Assembly (NCBI GenBank): GCA_031398745.1
Contig: JANNNX010000065.1
Span: 5,660 to 69,659 of the forward strand
Source of the DNA: JANNNX01 sp031398745
GTDB taxonomy: Bacteria; Actinomycetota; Acidimicrobiia; Acidimicrobiales; CADCSY01
DNA: 64,000 nt
Reading direction: 5' to 3'
The notes under the pieces are model-generated. The model had not been told where the DNA came from and did not search any database. It worked only from the letters and a program-made list of their open reading frames with translations. Position numbers and translations under genes: made by a program. Numbering within the stretch: the stretch's first letter is position 1; each line of letters starts with the position of its first letter. Of this stretch, positions 14,983 to 23,762 are shown piece after piece.

Positions 14983-15867
14983 ATGCGCATCGTCCCGATG
15001 GCCGACGTCGTCGTGCCCGAGGTCCAGTATTCGCAGTTCCGCAAGGGAGGGATCCAGCTGACGCGGATCCTCGAGGGTGAGATGGGCAGCCCCAGCAACT
15101 ACGTGTTCGACCTGGCCCGCTTCGAGCGCTACTACACCCCTCGCCACACCCACAACTACGAGCAGGTCCGGTACTGCCTGAAAGGCGAGTACCCGGTGAC
15201 CATGAGCAAGGTCATCCCCCAGGGCTGGATCTCCTACCACCCCGAGGGCACCTATTACGGGCCCCAGGACGTCGACACCACCCTGGCGGAGGGGCCGGCG
15301 GTGCTGACCGTGCAGTGCGGAGGGCCGTCGGGACAAGGGTTCCGCACCGGCCGCCAGACTCGGGAGGCCATCGCCGCCATGGTCGCCGAGGGCAAGGGCC
15401 GTTTCGAGGACGGCGCCTACATCACGATCGGCGACGACGGCACCGAGCGGGTCCAGGACGGCTACGAGGCGATGTGGGAGGCCACCAACGGCCGTCCCCT
15501 GGTGTACCCGCCCCAGAAGTACGACGACATCATCCTCATGAACCCCGAGGCCTTCGCCTGGGTGCCTCGGGCCGACGAGCCCGGTGTCGACGAGCGCATC
15601 CTCGGCGCTTTCGGTGAGGGCCAGATCCGCATCGGCTTCTACCGCCTGGCCCCGGGCGCGACCCACACGTTCCCGACCCGCCCGGTGCCGACCGTGCTGT
15701 GGAGTCAGTCGGGCACGGTCGAGATCGACGGCCAGCAGTTCCCGCCCGAGACCTCGGTGGCCCTCGACGGCGGCGACGCCGCCCTGGCCGTGACCGCGGT
15801 CGACGAGGCCGTGCTCTACTTCGTCGAGTTGCCGGTCCCGGTGGGGGCGATGGCAGCCGTGGGGTGA
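14983..15867 (+). CDS. Cupin-like protein of unknown function
   Basis: A 294-residue protein with two cupin-like halves. The first has RHTHNYEQVRYCLKGEYPV (His-x-His, Glu and a later YHPEGTYYGP), a typical metal site around residues 51-86. The second half (GFYRLAPGATHTFPT, SQSGTVEIDGQ) lacks the full histidine set. I do not recognise a characterised member. The ATG at 14983 follows a GGGGGAGAG ribosome site, and the gene lies 20 nt after the monooxygenase-like gene and 49 nt before the dienelactone hydrolase gene. A dioxygenase or isomerase in aromatic or enol metabolism is a guess from context. Confidence 0.6.
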   Translation: MRIVPMADVVVPEVQYSQFRKGGIQLTRILEGEMGSPSNYVFDLARFERYYTPRHTHNYEQVRYCLKGEYPVTMSKVIPQGWISYHPEGTYYGPQDVDTTLAEGPAVLTVQCGGPSGQGFRTGRQTREAIAAMVAEGKGRFEDGAYITIGDDGTERVQDGYEAMWEATNGRPLVYPPQKYDDIILMNPEAFAWVPRADEPGVDERILGAFGEGQIRIGFYRLAPGATHTFPTRPVPTVLWSQSGTVEIDGQQFPPETSVALDGGDAALAVTAVDEAVLYFVELPVPVGAMAAVG

Positions 15868-15916
15868 GCGCCGGCTGGCGCCCGAGGACCGAACAGACCG
15901 AGCAGGGGGAAACGAG

Positions 15917-16648
15917 ATGGGCCAGACCCGCACCGCCGAGGTGGACACCGCCGACGGCGCCATGAAGCTGTTCGACGCCGAGCCCGACGGCGAGGCCGTC
16001 GGCGCGGTGGTCGTGGTGCAGGACGCCTTCGGGGTCGGCGAGTACCTCGAAGGGGTGTGCACCACGCTGGCCGAATCGGGCTACCGGGCGGTGGCGCCCC
16101 ACTTCTTCCACCGCAAGGGGCTGGTGGCGGTCGACCGGGAGCGGGGCATGGAGGCGGTCATGGAGGCGATGGAGGGCATCGCCGACCAGCAGATCCTCAC
16201 CGACGTCGACGGGGCGCTCGCCTACCTGCGCGACCAGGGATTCGCCGACCGCCAAATCGGCCTCGTCGGCTTCTGCTTCGGCGGCCGGGTGAGCTTCCTG
16301 GTCGCCGCTCGCCGGCCGATCGGTGCGGCCGTCGGGTTCTACGGCGGCGGGATCGTCGAGAGCCGCTTCGACCACATGCCGGCCCTCATCGACGCCGCGC
16401 CGACCCTGCCCACACCGTGGCTCGGGCTCTTCGGCGACGACGACTTCTCGATCCCGGTGGAGCAGGTCGAGACCCTCCGGGCCCGGCTCGACGCCGAGGC
16501 GCCGGTCGACCACGACGTCGTCCGCTACGCCGGCGCCGGCCACGGGTTCCACTCCTCCGACGGCCCGGCGTACCACGCCGAAGCCGCGGCCGATGCTTGG
16601 GGTCGCACGCTCACGTGGTTCGGGGAGCACCTCCGCCCGACGAGCTGA
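15917..16648 (+). CDS. Dienelactone hydrolase family protein
   Basis: A 243-residue alpha/beta hydrolase. The nucleophile is the cysteine in VGFCFGGRVS, the acid probably the aspartate in LFGDDDFSIPV and the base the histidine in YAGAGHGFHSSD, which is the Cys-Asp-His triad of dienelactone hydrolases. Enzymes of this family open dienelactones in chlorocatechol and related pathways, but many have other substrates. A GGGGGAAACGAG ribosome site precedes ATG 15917. Together with the flavoprotein and cupin genes upstream it suggests a small catabolic module. Confidence 0.85.
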   Translation: MGQTRTAEVDTADGAMKLFDAEPDGEAVGAVVVVQDAFGVGEYLEGVCTTLAESGYRAVAPHFFHRKGLVAVDRERGMEAVMEAMEGIADQQILTDVDGALAYLRDQGFADRQIGLVGFCFGGRVSFLVAARRPIGAAVGFYGGGIVESRFDHMPALIDAAPTLPTPWLGLFGDDDFSIPVEQVETLRARLDAEAPVDHDVVRYAGAGHGFHSSDGPAYHAEAAADAWGRTLTWFGEHLRPTS

Positions 16649-16696
16649 GCATCGCGGACCCGACGGCCGGAGACCGGCTGCGCTAGAAGGGCGGCC

Positions 16697-17134
16697 GTGG
16701 AGCGCACCGAGGAGATCGCCGTGCCGGCGTCACCCCTGGCGGTCTTCGAGTGGGTCGACGACCTGGCCCGCTACCCGCGGTGGCTCGATCTGGTGCGCCG
16801 GGCCGAGCCCGAGCCGCCCGGCCCGGCACCGGCGGGTTGGACGGTCGAACTCCGGGCCCGAGTCGGGCCGCTGGCCCGATCGAAGCGGCTGCGGATGGTG
16901 CGCACCCTTCACGACGTGCCTCGGGCCGTTCGCTTCGAACGGGTCGAGCTCGACGGGCGGTCCCACTCGTCGTGGGTGCTCGACGTGTCGGTGGGCAGTG
17001 CCGACGGCGGGGGAGCGGTGGTGGCCTTTCGCCTCGACTACGGCGGGTCGCTCTTCGAGCCGCTGGTCGACCAGCTCCTGCGGGCCGCGGTCGACCGCGC
17101 CCGCCCCAAGCTCCTGGCCTGCGTCGCCGGCTGA
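16697..17134 (+). CDS. SRPBCC (START-like) family protein
   Basis: A 145-residue polyketide-cyclase/SRPBCC-type protein. It opens with EEIAVPASPLAVFEWVDDLARYPRWLDLV, the standard first strand and helix of the fold, continues with alternating strands and ends in a long amphipathic helix (FEPLVDQLLRAAVDRARPKLL). The fold binds hydrophobic ligands and no catalytic residues can be named. AGAAGG 6-7 nt before GTG 16697 is the ribosome site. It ends 38 nt before the palindromic operator of the DUF305 operon. Confidence 0.75.
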   Translation: MERTEEIAVPASPLAVFEWVDDLARYPRWLDLVRRAEPEPPGPAPAGWTVELRARVGPLARSKRLRMVRTLHDVPRAVRFERVELDGRSHSSWVLDVSVGSADGGGAVVAFRLDYGGSLFEPLVDQLLRAAVDRARPKLLACVAG

Positions 17135-17171
17135 GGTCGGCTTGTTCCTCGCTCCGACCGCCCGTAGCGTC

Positions 17172-17188
17172 TACGACACAATGTCGTA
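17172..17188. promoter_or_regulatory. Operator-like palindrome TACGACA-caa-TGTCGTA
   Basis: A perfect 7-3-7 inverted repeat immediately upstream of a TATCCT hexamer (17191-17196) and the GGGAGGG ribosome site of the DUF305 gene. Repressors of the BlaI/MecI/CopY family bind TACA/TGTA-type inverted repeats in this position. The second gene of the operon encodes such a repressor, so autoregulation is the simplest reading. Confidence 0.65.
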
Positions 17189-17209
17189 TCTATCCTTCGG
17201 GAGGGCTTC

Positions 17210-17779
17210 GTGAGACGGATGTTCCGGCGCCTTGCATCTCTGCTGGTAGTGACGGTGATCGTGGCTGCGTGTAGCAGTGGCGGCGACGGTGGACAGAGCG
17301 CCTCGGACGAGCAGTTCAACGACGCCGACGTCGAGTTTGTCCAAGGCATGATCCCCCACCACGAGCAAGCGGTGGAGATGGCGCGTATGGCGAGCGACCG
17401 GGCCGAGAGCGCGGCGGTGCAGGACCTCGCCGAGCGCATCGAGGCGGCCCAGGGTCCGGAGATCGAGACGATGGAGGGATGGCTCGAGGACTGGGGTCAG
17501 TCGGCGTCCGACGAGATGTCCGGCATGGGCCACGGCGGGTCGGGCGGGATGATGAGCGATGGCGACATGGACGAGCTGGAGGGGATGAGCGGAGCATCGT
17601 TCGACGAGATGTTCCTCACGATGATGATCGAGCACCACGAAGGGGCGATCGAGATGGCTGACCGAGAGGTCGCCGACGGGCAGAACGAGGAGGCGGTGGC
17701 GTTGGCGGGGGCCATCATTGAAACCCAGGAGGCCGAAATCGAGGAGATGGACGGTCTCCTCGTGGGCGCCGGTGGCTGA
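17210..17779 (+). CDS. DUF305 lipoprotein
   Basis: A 189-residue exported lipoprotein. The signal peptide MFRRLASLLVVTVIVAACSS carries a lipobox VAAC. Two DUF305 halves follow, each with the ferritin-like metal motif: FVQGMIPHHEQAVEMA near residue 45 and MMIEHHEGAIEMA near residue 142. A Met/Gly/His-rich linker (MSGMGHGGSGGMMSDGDM) separates them. DUF305 proteins are often associated with copper resistance and the linker could bind Cu(I). It begins an operon with blaI and an M56 peptidase, driven from the palindromic promoter at 17172-17196. Confidence 0.85.
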   Translation: MRRMFRRLASLLVVTVIVAACSSGGDGGQSASDEQFNDADVEFVQGMIPHHEQAVEMARMASDRAESAAVQDLAERIEAAQGPEIETMEGWLEDWGQSASDEMSGMGHGGSGGMMSDGDMDELEGMSGASFDEMFLTMMIEHHEGAIEMADREVADGQNEEAVALAGAIIETQEAEIEEMDGLLVGAGG

Positions 17780-17788
17780 GGTCGTGGT

Positions 17789-18151
17789 TTGAGCCGACGG
17801 CGCCCCGACGGTGCTCTGGAGGGTGAGGTCCTGGCCGTGCTCTGGAGCGCGGGGCGCCCGCTGACGCCGGGGGAGGTCAACGAGGCGCTGGGCAACTGTC
17901 TCGCCTACACCACGGTGATGACGGTGCTCGCACGCCTGTGGAAGAAGGGCTTGACCGAGCGAACCGATCGGGGTCGGGGCTTTGCTTACCTCCCGGTGCT
18001 CTCCGAGAGCGAGCTGGCAACTCGCCGGATGAGAGAGACGCTCGAGGGAGTCAGCGACCGGACCTCGACCCTGGCCGGTTTCGTGGGGTCGTTGTCCACG
18101 AGCGATGTGGCGCACCTCCGCCGTCTCCTCGATCGTCTGGACCCCTCATGA
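17789..18151 (+). CDS. BlaI/MecI/CopY family repressor
   Basis: A 120-residue winged-helix repressor. LEGEVLAVLWSAGRPLTPGEVNEAL forms the first helices, AYTTVMTVLARLWKKGLTER is the recognition helix region and RGRGFAYLPVLSESELA the wing, followed by a dimerisation tail. TTG at 17789 is the only start that keeps the conserved N-terminus, because a stop lies in frame 12 nt upstream. It overlaps the M56 peptidase gene by ATGA. The palindrome at 17172-17188 is its probable site. The signal may be beta-lactam-like or, given the neighbours, copper; this is undecided. Confidence 0.88.
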   Translation: MSRRRPDGALEGEVLAVLWSAGRPLTPGEVNEALGNCLAYTTVMTVLARLWKKGLTERTDRGRGFAYLPVLSESELATRRMRETLEGVSDRTSTLAGFVGSLSTSDVAHLRRLLDRLDPS

Positions 18152-19020
18152 TCGACTTCTTCGTCCCGTTGGCGGTGGCCTACGTGGCGATGTCCCTCGT
18201 GGTGTGGATGGGATGCCGGCTCCGGCCTGATCACGGGGCCTGGCTCACCGTCGCGGCACTCGCTTCGGTGTTCGTCATCGTGCTGGTCGTGTCGTGGGTC
18301 GTCGGCCTTGCGTTCCTTGCTCATGAGCCGCTCACCGCCAGGCTCTTCTGGTGGAGTCGGTGGCCACTCGGCGTTGACGAGGGTGTTCCCACCTGGGTCG
18401 GCGTCGCGGCGGTGGTCGGGGCGATTTGGAGCACCGCTCGTGGCTTCGACGTCGCCCGTGGCTGGTATCGCCAACGAGGACATCGTGTTGGTCCTGTGCA
18501 GGTGGTGGCCACCGACCGGCCACTGGCGTACGCCCAGACCGGTCGACGCGGCGGCATCGTGGTCTCGACCGGCATGTTGTCGGCTCTGGGGGTCGCTGAA
18601 CGGCGAGCACTGTTTGCCCACGAGCAGGCCCACGTGCGGCACCGACACGACCGTTTCCTGCTGGTCGGCGGGGTGGCCGCGGGCGTCCCGCCCCTTGCCT
18701 TTGCGGTGAGGCAGCTTCGCCACGCGCTGGAGCGTTGGGCCGACGAGGACGCGGCGGCCGTTGTCGGCGACCGCCTGACGGTTGCCCGAGCTGTGACCCG
18801 GGCGGCGCTCGTGAGTCAAGGTTCGGAGCCCGAGCCGGCCTCGATCTCTGGAGCCGACGTACCGGCGCGAGTCGAGGCACTGCTGAGTCCTCTCGTGCTC
18901 CCCGAACACCTGCTGCGCTGGGCGAGGTTCGGGACGGGGGTAGTCGCGGCGGGCTTCGTCGCCGTACTCGTCCAGTTCCACCATCTCGCCACGGCGCTGT
19001 CCGCGGTGTGCCCCGCCTGA
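18148..19020 (+). CDS. M56 family (BlaR1/MecR1-like) membrane peptidase
   Basis: A 290-residue membrane protein. Hydrophobic segments lie near the N-terminus (FVPLAVAYVAMSLVVW, VASVFVIVLVVSWVVGLAF order) and C-terminus, with a cytoplasmic zinc-protease motif LFAHEQAHVRHRHDRF (HEXXH) and ERWADEDAAAVVGDR as the third-ligand region. It has the size of M56 proteins that lack the extracellular penicillin-binding sensor domain. In BlaR1 systems the peptidase triggers loss of the BlaI repressor, and the ATGA overlap with blaI supports such a pair. What it senses is unknown. Confidence 0.85.
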   Translation: MIDFFVPLAVAYVAMSLVVWMGCRLRPDHGAWLTVAALASVFVIVLVVSWVVGLAFLAHEPLTARLFWWSRWPLGVDEGVPTWVGVAAVVGAIWSTARGFDVARGWYRQRGHRVGPVQVVATDRPLAYAQTGRRGGIVVSTGMLSALGVAERRALFAHEQAHVRHRHDRFLLVGGVAAGVPPLAFAVRQLRHALERWADEDAAAVVGDRLTVARAVTRAALVSQGSEPEPASISGADVPARVEALLSPLVLPEHLLRWARFGTGVVAAGFVAVLVQFHHLATALSAVCPA

Positions 19021-19105
19021 CCACTCCAACCCGGCGTGCCGCGGGCGATGTACGTGGCGACCACGGCGGCGCCGGCCAGCACCGCGAGGGCCGGCTCCGC
19101 TGGTC

Positions 19106-21142
19106 TCACGCCGACAGCTTCACCCTGCGGAGGAGCTGTGCGTTGAGCGCCACCACGACCGTCGACGCGCTCATCAGCACCGCGGCCACCGCCGGCGGCA
19201 TGCTGACGCCAAGGCTGGCAAACGCGCCGGCCGCCACCGGGATCGAGATCAGGTTGTAGCCGGCGGCCCAGGCCAGGTTCTGGATCATCTTTCGGTAGCT
19301 CGCCCGCGACAGGCGGATGACCCCGGCCACCCCCCGAGGGTCGCTCGAAGCCAGGACCACCCCGGCCGACTCGATGGCTACGTCGGTGCCGGCGCCGATG
19401 GCGATGCCGACGTCGGCTCGGGCCAGGGCGGGGGCGTCGTTGACTCCGTCGCCCACCATCGCCACCCGAAGTCCTCGGGCCTGGAGATCGGCGACGGCCT
19501 GGTCCTTGTCCTCGGGCAGGACCTCGGCCAACACCTCGTCCACGCCCACGTCGGCCCCGACGGCATCGGCCACCTGGCGGGCGTCGCCGGTGATGAGGAC
19601 GATGGTGGCGACACCGAGCGCCCGTAGCTCGGCGATCGCCTGTCGGGCCTCGGGCCGGACCTCATCCTCGAGGGCCAGGGCGCCGACGACCGTGCCGTCC
19701 TGCACCAGATGGAGCACGGCGGCCCCTCGCGCCATCCAGCCCTCTACCGGCCCGGCCAGCTCGGCGGGGACCGAGGCGCCGATCTGGCGCAGCAGCGCCG
19801 GGCCGCCAACCGACCAGCGATGGCCGTCGAGCGCGGCCTCGACCCCCCGACCGGTGATCGAACGGAAGTCGGTGGCGACGGGGACCGGACCCTGGGCAGC
19901 CGCTGCCGCGGTGATGGCCCGAGCCAGCGGGTGCTCGCTGTCGGCCTCGATCGCACCGGCGATCCGGAGCACCTCGTGATCGGCGAGTCCGCTCCCTCCG
20001 GCGATGCCGACGACGGTGTGGGCCCCTCGGGTCAGGGTGCCGGTCTTGTCCAGTAGCACCGCGTCGACGGTGCGCATCCGTTCCAGCGCCAGACGGTCCT
20101 TGACCAGGATCCCGGCCCGGGCGGCTACCGCGGTGGAGAGGGCGATGACGAGGGGAATGGCCAGCCCGAGAGCGTGGGGGCAGGCGATGACCAGCACGGT
20201 CACGGTCCGGGTCACGGCCTCCTCGAGGTCGCCGGCGACCAGCCACCACCCCGTGAAGGTGATCACCCCGGCGGCCGCGGCGAGGTAGAAGAGCAGTGCC
20301 GCGAACCGGTCGGCGAGCGCCTGGGCCGTACCCCGGCTCGATTGGGCCTCGGCCACCAGGCGTTGGATGCCGGCGAGCGCGGTGTCGTCGCCCACGGCGT
20401 CGACCTCGACCCGGATCGACGAGTCGGTGGCCACGGTGCCGGCCACCACCCGGTCTCCGGGGCCCTTGGCCACTGGCCGGGATTCGCCGGTGATCATCGA
20501 CTCGTCGACCTCGGCTTCTCCTTCGGTGATGCGGCCATCGGCCGGGACTCGGCCGCCCGGGCGCACCAGGACCACGTCGCCCGGGCGGAGGTCGTCGATC
20601 GCCACTCGGCGCACGGTCGCGTCCGGCGCCACCTGCTCGGCATCGTCGGGCAGCAGCTCGGCCAGCGCGGCCAGGGCCCCCTGGGCCTGGCCGATCGCCT
20701 TCATCTCCTGCCAGTGGCCGAGGAGCATGATGGTCACCAGCAGGGACAGCTCCCACCAGAAGTCGAGGTCGAACCGGTCGAGGCTGGTGGCCATCGACGC
20801 CACGTAGGCCACGACGATGGCCATCGAGATCAGGAGCATCATCCCCGGCTGGCGGTCGCGGACCTCCGCCACCCCGCCGGCCAGGAACGGCCAGCCGCCC
20901 CAGCCGAAGACGACGGTACCCAGCACCGGGCCGACCAGGTCGATGCCGTCGAAGTCGAGCGAGTAGCCGAACCACTCCATCACCATGTGGCTGGTCGCCA
21001 CGATCGGCAGGGTGAGGAGCAGGCTCGACCAGAACCGGCGCTTGAACATCGCCGGGTCGTGTCCCGCGTGCTTGTCGTGTGCCGCGTGCGGGTCGTGTCC
21101 CGCGTGCGTGTCGGGGTGGTGGTTGTGTGTGGCGGCGGTCAT
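19106..21142 (-). CDS. copB: Copper-transporting P-type ATPase, CPH type (CopB-like)
   Basis: A 678-residue P1B ATPase. A His-rich N-terminal tail (HNHHPDTHAGHDPHAAHDKH) replaces the usual HMA domain. The membrane motif is ACPHALGLA (CPH), the phosphorylation site DKTGTLT, with TGES and GDGVNDAPALA. CPH plus a His-rich tail identifies the CopB-type exporters, linked to Cu(I)/Cu(II) or silver. It lies 6 nt downstream of csoR. The ATG at 21142 is used. Its stop overlaps a GTG of a short antisense reading frame of doubtful reality. Confidence 0.9.
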   Translation of the reverse strand: MTAATHNHHPDTHAGHDPHAAHDKHAGHDPAMFKRRFWSSLLLTLPIVATSHMVMEWFGYSLDFDGIDLVGPVLGTVVFGWGGWPFLAGGVAEVRDRQPGMMLLISMAIVVAYVASMATSLDRFDLDFWWELSLLVTIMLLGHWQEMKAIGQAQGALAALAELLPDDAEQVAPDATVRRVAIDDLRPGDVVLVRPGGRVPADGRITEGEAEVDESMITGESRPVAKGPGDRVVAGTVATDSSIRVEVDAVGDDTALAGIQRLVAEAQSSRGTAQALADRFAALLFYLAAAAGVITFTGWWLVAGDLEEAVTRTVTVLVIACPHALGLAIPLVIALSTAVAARAGILVKDRLALERMRTVDAVLLDKTGTLTRGAHTVVGIAGGSGLADHEVLRIAGAIEADSEHPLARAITAAAAAQGPVPVATDFRSITGRGVEAALDGHRWSVGGPALLRQIGASVPAELAGPVEGWMARGAAVLHLVQDGTVVGALALEDEVRPEARQAIAELRALGVATIVLITGDARQVADAVGADVGVDEVLAEVLPEDKDQAVADLQARGLRVAMVGDGVNDAPALARADVGIAIGAGTDVAIESAGVVLASSDPRGVAGVIRLSRASYRKMIQNLAWAAGYNLISIPVAAGAFASLGVSMPPAVAAVLMSASTVVVALNAQLLRRVKLSA

Positions 21143-21148
21143 GGCGGT

Positions 21149-21433
21149 TCAGGCCTTGACCAGGCGCTCGATGGCTCGGGTGGCCTCGGTGATCATCTCG
21201 TCGGCCCGCTGGGGGTCGTCGCCCAGGGCCGCGTCACGGACGCAGTGGCGGACGTGCTCGTCGAGCAGGCCCACGGCCACGCTCTGGAGCGCCTTGGTGG
21301 CCGCGCTCAGCTGGGTGAGGACGTCGATGCAGTAGGTGTCCTCCTCGACCATCCGAGCGAGGCCCCGGACCTGGCCCTCGATCCGGGCCAGACGCTTGAG
21401 GTAGTCGTCCTTGTTCATGGTGTAGCCGCGCAT
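21149..21433 (-). CDS. csoR: CsoR-family copper-sensing repressor
   Basis: A 94-residue all-helical repressor beginning MRGYTMNKDDYLKRLARIEGQVRG. The Cu(I) ligands of CsoR are present: Cys in DTYCIDVLTQ, then His and Cys in LLDEHVRHCV (the C-H-C set). GGAGG lies 4 nt before ATG 21433. It is flanked by copA upstream and copB downstream on the same strand, and a TACCCC/GGGGTA palindrome in the copZ promoter at 24900-24914 is its likely operator. Confidence 0.93.
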   Translation of the reverse strand: MRGYTMNKDDYLKRLARIEGQVRGLARMVEEDTYCIDVLTQLSAATKALQSVAVGLLDEHVRHCVRDAALGDDPQRADEMITEATRAIERLVKA

Positions 21434-21460
21434 GCGTCCTCCGTGGGTTGGTGGTGGGTC

Positions 21461-23752
21461 TCAGTGGTAGGGGGACTGGAAGCGCCGCAGCCGCAGGCTG
21501 TTGGTCACGACGAACACGCTGGAGGACGCCATGGCCGCGCCCGCCACCATCGGGTTGAGCAACCCGGCGGCAGCCAGCGGGAGCGCGGCCAGGTTGTAGG
21601 CGAAGGCCCAGAAGAGGTTCGTCTTGATCGTCCGCAGGGTGCGGCGGGAGAGCCGGATGGCGTCGGCTGCGGCCCGAAGGTCGCCCCCGACCAAGGTGAT
21701 GTCGCTGGCCTCGATGGCGACGTCGGTGCCGGTGCCCATCGCCAGCCCCAGATCGGCCTGCGCCAGGGCGGCGGCGTCGTTGACCCCATCGCCGGTCATG
21801 GCCACCACCCGCCCCTCACCCTGGAGGCGACGGATGACGGCCACCTTGTCCTCGGGCAGCACCTCGGCCACCACCTCGTCGATGCCGACCTGGTCGGCCA
21901 CCGCCCGGGCCGCCCGTGGGTTGTCCCCGGTGAGCAGGATGGGACGCAGGCCGAGCATCCGCAGTGCGGCCACCGCCTCGGCCGAGGTGGGCTTCACCGT
22001 GTCGCTGACCACCAGCACGGCCCGAGCCGCGCCGTCCCAGCCGGCGAGGATCGGCGTGCGCCCGGCCGCCTCGGCCGCGTCTCGAGCGGCGGCCAGCTCG
22101 ACCGGCAGCGGCATGGCCCAGTCGGCCAGGAGCGGGGCCCTCCCGGCGACCACGGCGTGCCCGTCGACCACACCCTGGACGCCGAGTCCGGAGACGGCCT
22201 CGAAGGAGCCCACCGCCAGCAGCGAGGCGTGCCGGAGGCGGGCGCCGGCCGCGATGGCTCGGGCCACCGGGTGCTCGGACGCATCCTCCAGTGACCCGAC
22301 CAGGAGCAGGACCTCGTCCACCGTCGTCCCGGCCACCACCACCACCACCTCGTGGAGCGTCATCTCTCCGGTGGTCACGGTGCCGGTCTTGTCGAGCACG
22401 ATGGTGTCGACCTGCCGGGTCGACTCGAGGATCTCGGGGCCCTTGATGAGGATCCCCAGCTGGGCCCCTCGACCGGTGCCGACCAGCAGCGCGGTGGGGG
22501 TGGCCAGGCCCAGGGCACAGGGGCAGGCGATGATCAGCACGGCGACCGCGGCGCTGAAGGCTGTGGTCGCGCCGCTGGTGGGGGCGGCGGCCAGCCAGAA
22601 CCCGAGGGTGGCGACCGACAGGGCGATGACGGCCGGCACGAAGACGGCCGAGACACGGTCCGCCAGCCGTTGGACCGGGGCCTTGCCGGTCTGGGCGTCG
22701 ACGACCAGTCGGGCGATCCGGGCCAGCGCGGTGTCGGCTCCCACCCGGGTCGCCTGCACCACCAGACGACCCCCGGCGTTGACGGTGGCGCCCGTCACCG
22801 CGTCACCCGGACCGACCTCGACCGGCACCGACTCGCCGGTGAGCAGCGAGGCGTCGATGGCCGAGGTGCCCTCGACGACAGTGCCGTCGGTGGCCACCTT
22901 CTCGCCGGGTCGGACGACGAAGTGATCACCGACGGCGAGATCCTCGAGTGGGATCCGCACCTCGAGCCCATCTCGGAGCACGCCCACGTCCTTGGCACCG
23001 AGAGCCAGAAGGGCACGGAGGGCCGCGCCCGAGCGCCGCTTGGCCCGGGCCTCGAACGAGCGACCGGCGAGGAGGAACACCGTCACGCCGGCCACCACCT
23101 CGAGGTAGATCTGGCTGGCGCCCGCTCCGCGCTCGGCGCGCAGCGAGAAGCCGTGGCTGCGCCCGATCTCGCCGGCGTCGCCCAGGAACAGGGCGTAGAG
23201 CGACCAGCCGAAGGCGGCCAGCACCCCGACCGAGATGAGCGTGTCCATCGTCGCCGCCGCGTGGCGGAGGTTGGCGTAGGCCGCTCGGTGGAAGGGCCAC
23301 GCCCCCCAGACGGCCACCGGGGCGGCCAGGGTGAGTGAGAGCCACTGCCAGGCGTCGAACTGGAGGGCGGGGATCATCGCCAGCGCCACCACCGGGCCCG
23401 ACAGGGCTGCCGAGATGACCAGGCGACGGCCGAGCGATCGCGCCTCGTCGTCGCTGCCCTCGTCGTCGCTGCGCCCGTCGTCCGCACTGCTCCCGGGGCC
23501 CCGCCCGCTGGTCGTCTCCACGGGGCGGGCCCGGTACCCGGCCGCTTCGACCTCGGCCACGAGCTGCTCGGTGTCGATCGGTTGATCCGAACTCACCCGG
23601 GCCTGGTCGGTGGCGTAGTTGACGGTGGCGGTGACGCCGTCGAGTGCGTTGAGCCGTCGTTCGATGCGGGCTGCGCACGACGTGCAGGTCATCCCCTCGA
23701 TGGCGAGGTCAACCTGCTGGGTGCCACTGCTGACGGTGCGGGGTTCGGGCAT
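21461..23752 (-). CDS. copA: Copper-exporting P-type ATPase
   Basis: A 763-residue P1B-1 ATPase. One N-terminal heavy-metal-associated domain (IEGMTCTSCAARIERRLNAL) is followed by an acidic linker, the membrane motif IACPCALGLATPTALL, DKTGTVTTGEM, the SEHPVARAI histidine-proline motif and GDGVNDAAALAQADLG. It exports Cu(I). ATG 23752 was chosen because GAGGA lies 8 nt upstream and codons before it belong to the preceding gene. It is the fourth-from-last gene of the minus-strand copper operon that begins with copZ. Confidence 0.94.
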   Translation of the reverse strand: MPEPRTVSSGTQQVDLAIEGMTCTSCAARIERRLNALDGVTATVNYATDQARVSSDQPIDTEQLVAEVEAAGYRARPVETTSGRGPGSSADDGRSDDEGSDDEARSLGRRLVISAALSGPVVALAMIPALQFDAWQWLSLTLAAPVAVWGAWPFHRAAYANLRHAAATMDTLISVGVLAAFGWSLYALFLGDAGEIGRSHGFSLRAERGAGASQIYLEVVAGVTVFLLAGRSFEARAKRRSGAALRALLALGAKDVGVLRDGLEVRIPLEDLAVGDHFVVRPGEKVATDGTVVEGTSAIDASLLTGESVPVEVGPGDAVTGATVNAGGRLVVQATRVGADTALARIARLVVDAQTGKAPVQRLADRVSAVFVPAVIALSVATLGFWLAAAPTSGATTAFSAAVAVLIIACPCALGLATPTALLVGTGRGAQLGILIKGPEILESTRQVDTIVLDKTGTVTTGEMTLHEVVVVVAGTTVDEVLLLVGSLEDASEHPVARAIAAGARLRHASLLAVGSFEAVSGLGVQGVVDGHAVVAGRAPLLADWAMPLPVELAAARDAAEAAGRTPILAGWDGAARAVLVVSDTVKPTSAEAVAALRMLGLRPILLTGDNPRAARAVADQVGIDEVVAEVLPEDKVAVIRRLQGEGRVVAMTGDGVNDAAALAQADLGLAMGTGTDVAIEASDITLVGGDLRAAADAIRLSRRTLRTIKTNLFWAFAYNLAALPLAAAGLLNPMVAGAAMASSSVFVVTNSLRLRRFQSPYH

Positions 23753-23762
23753 CGGGGTTTCC

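Noticed and set aside
20174..22294. A 706-residue plus-strand reading frame across copB, csoR and copA
   Set aside because: It is antisense to three well-supported genes and has the Gly/His/Val-rich composition typical of antisense frames in high-GC DNA. The same applies to the other long opposite-strand frames in the window.
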